From positions 100,861 through 164,860 of the forward strand of contig CAKTPM010000002.1 in the NCBI GenBank assembly GCA_934591705.1: a stretch of 64,000 nucleotides of DNA, written 5' to 3'. Made by a program: the position numbers and the translations under genes. The first letter of the stretch is position 1. The number at the start of each line of letters is the position of its first letter. Shown piece by piece: positions 47,417 to 55,740 of this stretch. Source of the DNA: an uncultured Oscillospiraceae bacterium (GTDB lineage Bacteria; Bacillota; Clostridia; Oscillospirales; Oscillospiraceae). The notes below the pieces were generated by a model that was given only the letters and a program-made list of their open reading frames with translations, was not told the DNA's origin and did no database searches.

Positions 47417-48361
47417 TTATGCCTCCCTGCGCTTTTTGATAAAGAGGTTCAGCACCCCGTTGATGAGCATGATGAAGAGGAAGAGCACCAACGCGATGGA
47501 GAAGAGGGCCTGCTGGTACAGACTGCCGGGGCTGGCATAGGCCATGCCGGAGACGATGCCGGTGGTGAGAAAGCGCACCGGCGTGAAAAGCCCCGGCATA
47601 TTGGACACATTGCCCGCCACCAGGATGATGGCCATGGCCTCGCCGATGGCCCGGCCTACCCCCAGCACCACCGCCGTGGCCACGCCGCTGCGGGCGGCGG
47701 GCAGGATGACCCGGAAGCTGGTCTCCATGGCGGTGGCCCCCAGGGCCAGGGACGCCTCCTCATAGTCCCGGGGCACCGCCCGCAGGGCGGTCTCCGACAC
47801 ATTGATGATGGAGGGCAGGATCATCACCGCCAGCACCAGCATGGCCGCCAGCAGGCAGGCCCCGGAGCTGAGGGAGAAGGCCCTCTGGATGGCGGGCACC
47901 AGCACGATCATGCCCACCAGGCCGTACACCACCGAGGGGATGCCCGCCAGCAGCTGCACCGCCGTGCGGATGGCTGCCGCCACCCGGGGCGGTGCCACCC
48001 GGGCCAGGAATACCGCCGTCAGCAGCCCCACAGGGACGCCGATGATGATGGCCCCGGCGGTGCCGTAAACGGAGGTGAGTATAAAGGCCAGGATGCCGTA
48101 CTGGGCCCCGGTGGTAGTGTTGGTGGGGTCCCAGACCCGGCCGAAGAGGAACTTCACAAGGCCGATCTCCCGGATGGCCGGGATGCCGGAGACAATGAGA
48201 TACACGCTGATGAGCGCCACGGCGGCCACCGCCACGGTGCCGCAGAGCAGAAAGATCAGGTGGACGACCCGCTCCAGGGTCCTCCGGGCGCCGCCGTGCT
48301 GCGGCGCGGCGGCAGAGGGCGCGGAGCCCTCCGCCACCGGAGAGATGTATGCAGCCGCCAT
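47417..48361 (-). CDS. pstC: phosphate ABC transporter permease PstC
   Basis: 314-aa permease with six helices and the EAA loop LRAVPRDYEEASLALGATAMETS. The first ~30 residues are Ala/Gly-rich and lack a clear upstream RBS, so the true start may lie further in. It follows pstS by 5 bp. Confidence 0.94.
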   Translation of the reverse strand: MAAAYISPVAEGSAPSAAAPQHGGARRTLERVVHLIFLLCGTVAVAAVALISVYLIVSGIPAIREIGLVKFLFGRVWDPTNTTTGAQYGILAFILTSVYGTAGAIIIGVPVGLLTAVFLARVAPPRVAAAIRTAVQLLAGIPSVVYGLVGMIVLVPAIQRAFSLSSGACLLAAMLVLAVMILPSIINVSETALRAVPRDYEEASLALGATAMETSFRVILPAARSGVATAVVLGVGRAIGEAMAIILVAGNVSNMPGLFTPVRFLTTGIVSGMAYASPGSLYQQALFSIALVLFLFIMLINGVLNLFIKKRREA

Positions 48362-48366
48362 GGCGG

Positions 48367-49218
48367 TTACTTGGCCACAGGCACCGCACCCGCGGCCTTG
48401 ATCAGCTCGTTGGCGGCGGTGGAGGTGGCGTAGTCAAAGAACGCCTGCGCCGCAGGGGAAAGGGTGGCGCCGGTCTTGGTCACCAGCACGAAGGGGCGCT
48501 GGATGGCGTAGCTGCCGTTGAGGACGGTGTCCTCGGTGCAGGCAGCGCCGCCCACGGTAACGGCACGGACGGTATCCTTGCCCTCCACAGCGGAGAGGGA
48601 TGCATAGCCGATGGCGTTGGCGTTACCGGCCACGGCCTCAATGACGCCGCCGGTGGAGGTCAGCTCCTGATCCAGCTTGCAGGCATCCTTGGTGCCGGTG
48701 ATGCTCTCAAAGCCGTCCCGGGTGCCGCTGCCGGCCTCGCGGCCGACGCAGGAGATCTTCCCCGCCTCGCCGCCGACCTGGCTCCAGTCGGTGATCTCGC
48801 CGGTGAAGATCTTGGCGATCTGCTCCACGGAGAGATCGGCTACCTTGCTGTTGGCGTTGACGATGACGGCGATGCCGTCCAGTGCAACGACGGTCTCGGT
48901 CAGGCCGCCGGACTTCTCCTCGTCCTTCAGGGCCCGGGAGGCAAGGCCGATATCGGCGCTGCCGTTGGAGGCGGCCTCAATGCCCGCACCGGAGCCGGTG
49001 GGGTCGTAGGTCACGCTGACGCCGCTGTGGTCGGCCATAAACTGCTCGCTGAGCGCGCCGATGACCTTCTCCATGGAGGTGGAGCCGTTGGTGGACACGC
49101 TGCCGCTCAAGTCGGTGGCGGCGGGGTCGCCGCCCTCGGAGGGGGCGGGCTTGCTGCCGCAGGCGGCCAGGGACAGGGCCAGCACCGCGGCCAGAAGGAT
49201 AGAAATTACTTTTTTCAT
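48367..49218 (-). CDS. pstS: phosphate ABC transporter substrate-binding lipoprotein PstS
   Basis: 283-aa lipoprotein (lipobox LSLAAC, C20). Phosphate-site motifs are NGSTSMEK, GSGAGIEAA and REAGSGTRDGFESI; FTGEITDWSQVGG is the hallmark loop. First gene of the pst operon. AAGGAG precedes the ATG. Confidence 0.96.
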   Translation of the reverse strand: MKKVISILLAAVLALSLAACGSKPAPSEGGDPAATDLSGSVSTNGSTSMEKVIGALSEQFMADHSGVSVTYDPTGSGAGIEAASNGSADIGLASRALKDEEKSGGLTETVVALDGIAVIVNANSKVADLSVEQIAKIFTGEITDWSQVGGEAGKISCVGREAGSGTRDGFESITGTKDACKLDQELTSTGGVIEAVAGNANAIGYASLSAVEGKDTVRAVTVGGAACTEDTVLNGSYAIQRPFVLVTKTGATLSPAAQAFFDYATSTAANELIKAAGAVPVAK

Positions 49219-49279
49219 GTTGACACACTCCTTTTATGTCTTGCTTTTTGTTCTTCTGATCTTCTTGGGAACAGCTCCA

Positions 49280-49334
49280 GTATCTCGCCGGTGCGTAAAG
49301 AGTGTTACCGCCCTTTTGTAAAATCCAGGTAAAA
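49280..49334 (-). promoter_or_regulatory. pst promoter with Pho-box-like repeats
   Basis: On the minus strand four TTTACA-like hexamers: TTTACC (49329-49334), TTTACA (49318-49323), GTAACA (49303-49308) and TTTACG (49294-49299). The first two begin 11 bp apart. A GATACT -10 box lies at 49280-49285. This fits PhoB/PhoP activation under phosphate starvation. Confidence 0.55.
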
Positions 49335-49369
49335 TAAAAAGGTGCGGCAGAAGCTTCCTTCTGCCGCAC
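49331..49369 (-). terminator. intrinsic terminator of the DUF4349 gene
   Basis: GTGCGGCAGAAG / CTTCTGCCGCAC stem, followed on the minus strand by CCTTTTTATTTTA, which runs into the pst Pho boxes. Confidence 0.85.
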
Positions 49370-49445
49370 AGGGGGGTGCGCTGTCAAATTGAGGAGAGAA
49401 TGGAAAAGCGGTGTCATGCGGGGTCTTGGGCTGTCGATGGGGGGG

Positions 49446-50384
49446 TCATTCCTTGGGGGTCTCGTCCTTCACCGGGGGCGTTTTGGCGGCCCGCTTCTTA
49501 TCCCGGCGGCGGCGCAGGGTGCGAATGACCGCTACTGCGATGACGGCGAGGGCTGCCAGATACACCCAGGCATAGGCCAGGAACATCACAAGCTCCTCCC
49601 CGAAGCGGCCCAAGCTGCGCAGGCCGCTGCGGAAGCTGTCCGCCAGCTTTTCGCCGAAGCTCATGGGGCCCGCCACCTGGTCGGAGAGCTGATAGACCTC
49701 CTGCAGGGACAGGTACACCGTGGCATAGTCCACCTGGGCATCATAGTGCTTCAGGGTGCCGGAGAGGGCCTCCACGGTGTACTCCACATCGGAGATGGCG
49801 TTTTCAATGGTGATGATGTCCTCCATGGAGCGGGCCTGCTTCAGGAGCGTTTGCAGGCGCTCTAACTTGATCTTGGCGGTATCCAGCCGGGACTGGGTAT
49901 CGTAGTAGGTCTCGGAGATGTCCTGGGCGTTCTCGGTGAAGTAGGTCACATGGAAGCGGTCACCGGCGGCGGCGCAGAAATCGGCGTATTTATCCGCCGG
50001 GATGCGCACGGTGTAGTCGCCGCTGCGATAGCCCCGGTAGTTGTTCTGGGAGCGGCTCTCAAAATAGCCGCCCATGCTCTCCACCAGCGCCTGGAGGGCG
50101 GCGGCGGAGTCGTCAAAGGTGGTGGTCTCCAGGTCGTAGTTGGCGGTGTAGATGATCTTATCCGGCAGGCGCTTAGAGCCGTCGGGCCCGGCGTTGTCGG
50201 GATGGCTCCCGGCGGGCTTGGCCTCCTCGGACACGCTGCCGTTCCAGTATTCGCCCCCCGCCTGGAGATCGGCGTCGGCGGCGTCAGCGTAGGACGGGGT
50301 GGCGCTCTTGTTGCTGCTGGCGCCGCAGGCGCACAGGGATAGGGTCACCAGCAGGGCCAAAAGCAGGGCAAGAAACTTTTTCAT
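49446..50384 (-). CDS. DUF4349 domain lipoprotein
   Basis: 312-aa membrane lipoprotein. Lipobox LSLCAC; residues ~90-260 are the DUF4349 region (IIYTANYDLETTTFDDSAAALQALV, then a coiled coil around TAKIKLERLQTLLKQA). A C-terminal membrane helix (~264-285) and a basic tail follow. Function unknown; the family is common in Firmicutes envelopes. The ATG at 50384 follows AAGGAGG. Confidence 0.85.
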   Translation of the reverse strand: MKKFLALLLALLVTLSLCACGASSNKSATPSYADAADADLQAGGEYWNGSVSEEAKPAGSHPDNAGPDGSKRLPDKIIYTANYDLETTTFDDSAAALQALVESMGGYFESRSQNNYRGYRSGDYTVRIPADKYADFCAAAGDRFHVTYFTENAQDISETYYDTQSRLDTAKIKLERLQTLLKQARSMEDIITIENAISDVEYTVEALSGTLKHYDAQVDYATVYLSLQEVYQLSDQVAGPMSFGEKLADSFRSGLRSLGRFGEELVMFLAYAWVYLAALAVIAVAVIRTLRRRRDKKRAAKTPPVKDETPKE

Positions 50385-50486
50385 GGCGGGCTTCCTCCTT
50401 TTCGGATGTTTGTACCTGTAGGACGCAGGCACGGCCCGAAAAGTTCCCCAAAATATGTAAGGGGAGGAAAAGCTTCCTCCCGGGCG

Positions 50487-51140
50487 TCACTTGATATACT
50501 CCTCCGGGTCGATGGTCTCGCCGTCCCGGCTCACGGAGAAGTGCAGGTGGGGGCCCATGGACATCTCCGCGGCGGCGGTGGTGCCCACATAGCCGATGAT
50601 GTCCCCGGCGGCCACGCTCTGCCCCTCGTTCACCGGGGGCTTTTCCTGCAGACTGGCGTAGGTGGTGGTATAGCCGCCGGGGTGGTCGATGACCACGGTG
50701 GTGCCCATGAGCCCGTCCTTCGTCACGGCGCTCACGGTGCCGCCGGCGGCGGTCTTGACGGCATCCCCCTCCCCGGCCTGGATGTCCACGCCGTTGTGGG
50801 TGCGCCAGTCGGCCATGGTCTGGTCATAGAGCAGCTCCGTCATGGAGAACACCGTCACCGTGGTGCCGTCCAGAGGCGAAACCACCGAGGGCAGCAGCTC
50901 CGAGGGGGCCTCCACCGCCGGCGGCTCCTCGAGCTCCTGGGGCGCAGACGCCGGGGCATCCGGGGGCAGGATCCGGATCTGCGGCGCCGGCAGCGCCGTC
51001 TTCTTGTCGGCGGGCACGCTCACCTCCGGGGTCTTGGCCCCCAGGAGCCCCACACCCCCCACGATGCCGGCGGCCAAAACGCACACGGCTGCCGCGGAGA
51101 CGAGCCAGGGCCGCTGCTTCAAAAACGAGATAAATCGCAT
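50487..51140 (-). CDS. M23/LytM peptidase-like protein, SpoIIQ-like
   Basis: 217 aa. One N-terminal membrane helix (residues ~13-34), a Pro/Ala-rich spacer, then a LytM domain (~95-217) with the zinc residues in HNGVD and GPHLHF. The short bitopic form and single LytM domain match SpoIIQ, the forespore half of the engulfment channel with SpoIIIAH. The visible zinc motifs look intact, as in clostridial SpoIIQ and unlike the degenerate Bacillus version. A plain cell-wall endopeptidase is the alternative. Confidence 0.75.
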   Translation of the reverse strand: MRFISFLKQRPWLVSAAAVCVLAAGIVGGVGLLGAKTPEVSVPADKKTALPAPQIRILPPDAPASAPQELEEPPAVEAPSELLPSVVSPLDGTTVTVFSMTELLYDQTMADWRTHNGVDIQAGEGDAVKTAAGGTVSAVTKDGLMGTTVVIDHPGGYTTTYASLQEKPPVNEGQSVAAGDIIGYVGTTAAAEMSMGPHLHFSVSRDGETIDPEEYIK

Positions 51141-51175
51141 ACAAACACTCCTTCATCCAAAATGTAAGCACAGAG

Positions 51176-51220
51176 AAAAAAGTTCCCTTGGGCGTATTGT
51201 GCACACCCAAAGGAACTTTT
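51176..51220 (-). terminator. intrinsic terminator upstream of the SpoIIQ-like gene
   Basis: Minus-strand stem AAAAGTTCCTTTGGG / CCCAAGGGAACTTTT with one G-U pair and a T6 tail at 51176-51181. It ends gpmI operon transcripts just before the SpoIIQ-like gene. Confidence 0.8.
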
Positions 51221-51224
51221 ATAC
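51196..51224 (-). promoter_or_regulatory. possible forespore promoter of the SpoIIQ-like gene
   Basis: On the minus strand GTATA (51220-51224), 15-bp spacer, GTGCACAAT (51196-51204), a partial match to sigma-F (GYWTA / GGnnAnAnT). It is embedded in the terminator hairpin. Confidence 0.33.
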
Positions 51225-51249
51225 ATTTGGTGCAAGGGGATCGAAATGC

Positions 51250-52761
51250 TTACTTCACGATGAGGGACTTGCCGTCCATCTCGGCGGGCTTCTCCAGGCC
51301 CATCACATCCAGGATGGTGGGGGCAATGTCCGCCAGGCGGCCGGGGCGCAGCTCCGTGCCCGCGCCCACCAGGATGAAGGGCACGGGGTTGGTGGTGTGG
51401 GCGGTCATGGGGCTGCCGTCGGGCTGGGCCATGCACTCGGCATTGCCGTGATCGGCGGTGACCATGGCGATGCCGCCCATCCGCAGGGTGGCGTCCACCA
51501 CCTTGCCCACGCACTCGTCCACAGTCTCCACGGCCTTCACGGCGGCCTCCAGCACACCGGTATGGCCCACCATGTCGCAGTTGGCAAAGTTGAGGATGAT
51601 CACATCGTAGGCCCCGGATTCGATGCGCTCGACGCACTTGTCGCAGACCTCGTGGGCGCTCATCTCCGGCTGGAGGTCGTAGGTGGCTACCTTGGGGGAG
51701 GCCACCAGCACCCGGTCCTCACCGGGATACTGCTTCTCCACGCCACCGTTGAAGAAGAAGGTCACATGGGCGTACTTCTCCGTTTCGGCGATGCGCAGCT
51801 GGGTGAGGCCCATGGAGCTGAGATACTCGCCCAGGCCGTTTTTCAGCTCCTTGTGGGGCCAGGCCACCAGCACATGGGGGATGGTGGCGTCGTACTCGGT
51901 GTTGCAGACATAGGTGGTGGGGAAAAGCTCCCTCTGGAAGCCGTCGAACTCCGGGTCCACGATGGCCCGGGTGATTTCCCGGGCCCGGTCGGGCCGGTAG
52001 TTAAAGAAAATAATGCTGTCGTTGTCGGAAATGGTGCCGTCCCGGTCGCAGACCACCGGCTCCACAAACTCATCGGTGACGCCGGCGTCATAGGACTTCT
52101 GCACGGCGTCCACGGGGTCAGGGTTCTGGATGCCCTCGCCGTAGACCATGGCATCATAGGCCCGGGAGAGGCGCTCCCAGCGCTTGTCGCGGTCCATGGC
52201 GTAGTAGCGGCCCATGACGGTGGCCACCTTGCCCACGCCCAGCTCCGCGCACTTGTCGCAAAGCTGCTGCACGAAGCCCTTGCCGCTGGTGGGGCTCACA
52301 TCCCGGCCGTCCAGGAAGCAGTGGACATAGACCTTGTCCAGGCCCTTTTCCTTGGCCATTTGCAGCAGGGCGAAGAGGTGGGTGATGTGGGAGTGTACGC
52401 CGCCGTCGGAGAGAAGGCCGTACAGATGCAGGGCGGAGCCGTGCTCCCGGCAGGCGTCCATGGCCTTATGATAGGCCTCGTTTTTGAAAAAGCTGCCGTC
52501 CTCAATGGCCCGGCTGATCCGGGGCAGGTCCTGGAACACCACCCGGCCGCCGCCGATGTTGGTGTGGCCCACCTCGCTGTTGCCCATCTGCCCGGCGGGC
52601 AGACCCACATCCAGGCCGCTGGCGGAGAGGGTGGTGTGGGCGCACTTGGCAAAAAGGGCGTCCAGCACCGGGGTGCTGGCCAGGGAAATGGCGTTGGCCG
52701 GGCCGGGGGCGGCCAGACCATAGCCATCCATGATGATAAGGGTCGTGGGAGTTTTAGACAT
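51250..52761 (-). CDS. gpmI: 2,3-bisphosphoglycerate-independent phosphoglycerate mutase
   Basis: 503-aa Mn2+-dependent glycolytic enzyme. Active-site blocks: IMDGYG at the N-terminus, the phosphoserine loop GNSEVGH, FLDGRDV, FNYRPDRAREI and VTADHGNAE. It converts 3- to 2-phosphoglycerate. Last gene of the trmL-pgk-tpiA-gpmI run, 14 bp after tpiA, with an AAGGAGA box. Confidence 0.97.
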   Translation of the reverse strand: MSKTPTTLIIMDGYGLAAPGPANAISLASTPVLDALFAKCAHTTLSASGLDVGLPAGQMGNSEVGHTNIGGGRVVFQDLPRISRAIEDGSFFKNEAYHKAMDACREHGSALHLYGLLSDGGVHSHITHLFALLQMAKEKGLDKVYVHCFLDGRDVSPTSGKGFVQQLCDKCAELGVGKVATVMGRYYAMDRDKRWERLSRAYDAMVYGEGIQNPDPVDAVQKSYDAGVTDEFVEPVVCDRDGTISDNDSIIFFNYRPDRAREITRAIVDPEFDGFQRELFPTTYVCNTEYDATIPHVLVAWPHKELKNGLGEYLSSMGLTQLRIAETEKYAHVTFFFNGGVEKQYPGEDRVLVASPKVATYDLQPEMSAHEVCDKCVERIESGAYDVIILNFANCDMVGHTGVLEAAVKAVETVDECVGKVVDATLRMGGIAMVTADHGNAECMAQPDGSPMTAHTTNPVPFILVGAGTELRPGRLADIAPTILDVMGLEKPAEMDGKSLIVK

Positions 52762-52775
52762 GATCGTCTCCTTTT

Positions 52776-53549
52776 TTAGTCCTGATTGGCTGCGTTGATG
52801 ATGTCCACGAAGTCCTGGGGCTTCAGGGAAGCGCCGCCGATGAGGCCGCCGTCGATATCCGGCTGGCTCAAAAGCTCCCCGGCGTTGGAGGGCTTCATGG
52901 ACCCGCCGTACTGGATGGTGACGCTGCGGGCCACCCGGGCGCCATAGAGATGGCGGATGGTGGTGCGGATGAAGGTGCAGACCTCGGCGGCCTGCTCGGC
53001 GGTGGCGGTCTTGCCGGTGCCGATGGCCCACACGGGCTCATAGGCGATGACGCAGCGGCGCAGCTTCTCGGCAGGCACACTGGCCAGGGCGGACTTCAGC
53101 TGCAGGGCGATGAGCTCCATGGTCACGCCCAGCTCCCGCTGGTCGAGCGTTTCGCCCACGCAGATGATGGGGTGCAGACCCACCTCCAGGGTGGCCAGCA
53201 CCTTCTTGTTCACGGTAAAATCGGTCTCGCCGAAATACTCCCGGCGCTCGCTGTGGCCGATGATGACATACTTCACGCCCAGGTCCCGGAGCATCTCCGC
53301 GGAGACCTCGCCGGTGTAGGCGCCGCTGCGCTCATAGAACACATTCTGGGCGCCCACGCTGATGCGCATGTCCTTAAAGGCCTTCATGGCGGCGGGGATG
53401 TTGCAGGCGGGCACGCACACCACCACATCACACCACTTGGCGCGGGGGATGATGCCCCGGATCTGCTCGGCAAACTGCTTGGTATCGCTGGCGGTGTTGT
53501 TCATCTTCCAGTTGCCGGCGATAATGGTCTTGCGATATCTGCGATTCAT
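52776..53549 (-). CDS. tpiA: triose-phosphate isomerase
   Basis: 257-aa TIM barrel. Catalytic residues are K in GNWKMN, H in GHSERR and E in AYEPVWAIGTG; the C-terminal phosphate loop GGSMKPSN and GGLIGGASL are present. It follows pgk by 65 bp with an AAGGAG box. Confidence 0.98.
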   Translation of the reverse strand: MNRRYRKTIIAGNWKMNNTASDTKQFAEQIRGIIPRAKWCDVVVCVPACNIPAAMKAFKDMRISVGAQNVFYERSGAYTGEVSAEMLRDLGVKYVIIGHSERREYFGETDFTVNKKVLATLEVGLHPIICVGETLDQRELGVTMELIALQLKSALASVPAEKLRRCVIAYEPVWAIGTGKTATAEQAAEVCTFIRTTIRHLYGARVARSVTIQYGGSMKPSNAGELLSQPDIDGGLIGGASLKPQDFVDIINAANQD

Positions 53550-53614
53550 AATACTTGTAACTCCTTATCCGCTGATTCTATCTGAAATGACCGCCCGGTG
53601 ACGGCCGTAATAAC

Positions 53615-54808
53615 TCACTTGTCCAGCAGGCATGCCACACCCGGCAGCTCCTTGCCCTCCAGGAACTCCAGGGAGGCGCCGCCGCCGGTGGAGATGTGGG
53701 TGATCCTGTCGGCAAAGCCCAGCTGCTCCACAGCCGCCGCGCTGTCGCCGCCGCCTACGATGGAGATGGCGCCGCTCTCGGCCAGGGCCTGGGCCACGGC
53801 CCGGGTGCCGGCGGCGAAGCGGTCAAATTCAAAGACGCCCATGGGGCCGTTCCAGACCACGGTGCCGGCCTTCTTCACGGCCTCGCAGAAGGTCTCGGCG
53901 GTCTTCGGGCCGATGTCCAGGCCCTCCCAGTCCCCGGGGATGGCGCCGGTGGGCACCACCCGTGCCTCAGCATCGGCAGCGAAGCGGTCGGCGGCCACGG
54001 TGTCGGTGGGCAGCAGCAGCTCCACGCCCTTCTCCTTTGCCTTGGCGATCATCTCCAGGGCATAGTCCAGCTTATCTTCCTCGCACAGGCTGCGGCCGAT
54101 CTCGCCGCCCTGGGCCTTGATGAAGGTGTAGGCCATGCCGCCGCCGATGATGACGGTGTCGGCCTTATCCAGAAGGTTGTTGATGACATTGATCTTGTCG
54201 CTGACCTTGGCACCGCCCAACACCGCCACGAAGGGGCGCTTGGGATCGTCCAGGGCCTTGCCCATGACCTCCAGCTCCCGGGCCACCAAAAAGCCGCTGA
54301 CGGCGGGGAGATAGGCCGCCACGCCGACGGTGGAGGCGTGGGCCCGGTGGACGGTGCCGAAGGCATCGGACACATACACCTGGGCCAGGGAGGCCAGCTC
54401 CTTGGCAAAGCCAGGGTCGTTCTTCTCCTCCCGGGGGTCAAAGCGCAGGTTCTCCAGCAGCATGATCTGCCCGCCCTGGAGGGCGGCGGCCTTGGCACGG
54501 GCATCCTCGCCCACAATATCCTTGGCAAAGATGACCTCCTGCCCCAGCAGCGCCGAGAGCCGCCGGGCCACGGGGGCCAGGGTCAGGGCTTCCTTCCACT
54601 GGCCCTTGGGCTTGCCCAGATGGGAGCAGGCGATGACGGCGGCACCCTGCTCCAGCAGGTAGCGGATGGTGGGCAGCGCCGCCACGATGCGCTTGTCGCT
54701 GGTGATCTCGCCGGTCTGCTTATCCTGGGGGACATTGAAGTCGCAGCGCAGCAGCACCTTCCTGCCGCGGACATCCATGTCCTTCACGGTCTTCTTACTG
54801 TAGTTCAT
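53615..54808 (-). CDS. pgk: phosphoglycerate kinase
   Basis: 397-aa kinase making ATP from 1,3-bisphosphoglycerate. Motifs: RCDFNVP at the N-terminus, CSHLGKPKG, FVAVLGGAKVSDKI, WNGPMGVFE and the C-terminal GGGDSAAAVEQLG. Its ribosome binding site AAAGGAG lies inside the last codons of trmL, and the stop and start are separated by one base (TGATATG), so translation is probably coupled. Confidence 0.98.
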   Translation of the reverse strand: MNYSKKTVKDMDVRGRKVLLRCDFNVPQDKQTGEITSDKRIVAALPTIRYLLEQGAAVIACSHLGKPKGQWKEALTLAPVARRLSALLGQEVIFAKDIVGEDARAKAAALQGGQIMLLENLRFDPREEKNDPGFAKELASLAQVYVSDAFGTVHRAHASTVGVAAYLPAVSGFLVARELEVMGKALDDPKRPFVAVLGGAKVSDKINVINNLLDKADTVIIGGGMAYTFIKAQGGEIGRSLCEEDKLDYALEMIAKAKEKGVELLLPTDTVAADRFAADAEARVVPTGAIPGDWEGLDIGPKTAETFCEAVKKAGTVVWNGPMGVFEFDRFAAGTRAVAQALAESGAISIVGGGDSAAAVEQLGFADRITHISTGGGASLEFLEGKELPGVACLLDK

Positions 54809-54809
54809 A

Positions 54810-55331
54810 TCAGCACACTCCTTTGTGATAGTTCACTTCCTCAGCGGCCTTCATCTCGCCGCTGTCCTGCAGGCCGGGAAAACCCAGCTGCCGCAGGGCC
54901 TCGTAGGTGAGGATGGCCACGGAATTAGAAAGGTTCAGACTCCGGGCCTCCGGGCGCATGGGCAGGCGCAGGCAGCGGTCATAGTGAGCCATGCGGAAAT
55001 CCTCCGGGAGCCCGGCGGTCTCCTTGCCGAAAAAGAGCCAGTCATCCGCAGAAAAGCGGGCCTGTGTATAGTCCCGGGGGGCCTTGGTGGTGGCCAGCCA
55101 GCCGTTTGCCGCCGCCTCCGGATGGGCGGTGAAAAAGGCACCCAGATCCGCATAGTCAAAGACCTCCACCAGGTGCCAGTAGTCCAGCCCCGCGCGCTTC
55201 ACCGCCCGCTCGGAGATGTCGAACCCCAGGGGGCGGATCAGGTGCAGCGAGCAGCCGGTGGCCGCGCAGGTCCGGGCGATGTTGCCGCAGTTCTGCGGGA
55301 TCTCCGGCTCCACCAAAACGATATGCAGCAT
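54810..55331 (-). CDS. trmL: tRNA (cytidine(34)-2'-O)-methyltransferase TrmL
   Basis: 173-aa SPOUT methyltransferase. NCGNIARTCAATG, HLIRPLGF, FGKETAGLP and NLSNSVAILTYEALRQ cover the knotted SAM site. The ATG at 55331 aligns with family starts; another ATG at 55355 would be almost at the predicted transcription start. It is the first gene of a transcript continuing into pgk, tpiA and gpmI. Confidence 0.92.
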   Translation of the reverse strand: MLHIVLVEPEIPQNCGNIARTCAATGCSLHLIRPLGFDISERAVKRAGLDYWHLVEVFDYADLGAFFTAHPEAAANGWLATTKAPRDYTQARFSADDWLFFGKETAGLPEDFRMAHYDRCLRLPMRPEARSLNLSNSVAILTYEALRQLGFPGLQDSGEMKAAEEVNYHKGVC

Positions 55332-55365
55332 GCCTGCGCCCCCACTTCTTTTCATATGTCCTGCC

Positions 55366-55394
55366 AGTATACCGCAAAGACGCGAATAATTCAA
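55366..55394 (-). promoter_or_regulatory. promoter of the trmL-pgk-tpiA-gpmI operon
   Basis: On the minus strand TTGAAT (55389-55394), 17-bp spacer, TATACT (55366-55371). Confidence 0.78.
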
Positions 55395-55399
55395 CCATA

Positions 55400-55547
55400 A
55401 AATATCGAAAAAAGTCGCAATTTTATAAAAAATCGGCCGCAGTACGGTGATTTTGCATAAACGCGCCGACAAAATCCCCGCCGGTTCCCGTCATTGGGAC
55501 AAATTCCGGTTTTCCCTAAAAAACCGCCGAAAAACTTGGAAAAGGGG
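55400..55547. other. non-coding spacer
   Basis: A-rich and T-rich runs between the divergent trmL promoter and the non-coding RNA promoter. I see no gene or clear repeat in it. Confidence 0.5.
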
Positions 55548-55570
55548 GTGGATTTTCAAAAGGAATATGC

Positions 55571-55576
55571 TATACT
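55571..55576 (+). promoter_or_regulatory. -10 box of the structured RNA
   Basis: TATACT at 55571-55576. The -35 region (GTGGAT at 55548-55553) is weak. Start expected near 55583. Confidence 0.5.
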
Positions 55577-55582
55577 GTATGC

Positions 55583-55740
55583 GTACAGCGCCATGCAAAG
55601 AAAATTCACCGGAGGGAGGGGTTTCCCGTGGACTGTAGCCAGCGCACAACGGAATACCGCCTCATGCCGCGCCGCCGCTGCCGGGTGTCCGCCTCCTGCT
55701 GCTGACAGGGGGATGTACCCATTTGCAGGGCGGGCTTTTT
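55583..55740 (+). ncRNA. structured non-coding RNA candidate (6S-like architecture) upstream of prs
   Basis: A ~158-nt non-coding segment whose ends pair: CGCCATGCAAA (55589-55599) with TTTGCAGGGCG (55722-55732), interrupted only by an A-G mismatch, then GGGCTTTTT. Inside is a large asymmetric bubble with a small hairpin (GGG...CCC, about 55709-55720) on its 3' side. An upper stem follows (GGAGG with CCTCC, GTGGAC with GTCCGC, CAGCG with CGCTG). A closed rod with a central bubble is the 6S RNA layout. A prs attenuator leader is the alternative. Confidence 0.48.

Noticed and set aside
55353..55355. TrmL start at the upstream ATG
   Set aside because: It lies only a few bases from the predicted transcription start, and the family alignment begins at the ATG at 55331.
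55571..55740. SRP RNA or a short peptide gene in front of prs
   Set aside because: The SRP loop signature (GGAA within the conserved AGG...AGCA context) is missing, and short ORFs here lack usable RBS positions and run through the hairpin.
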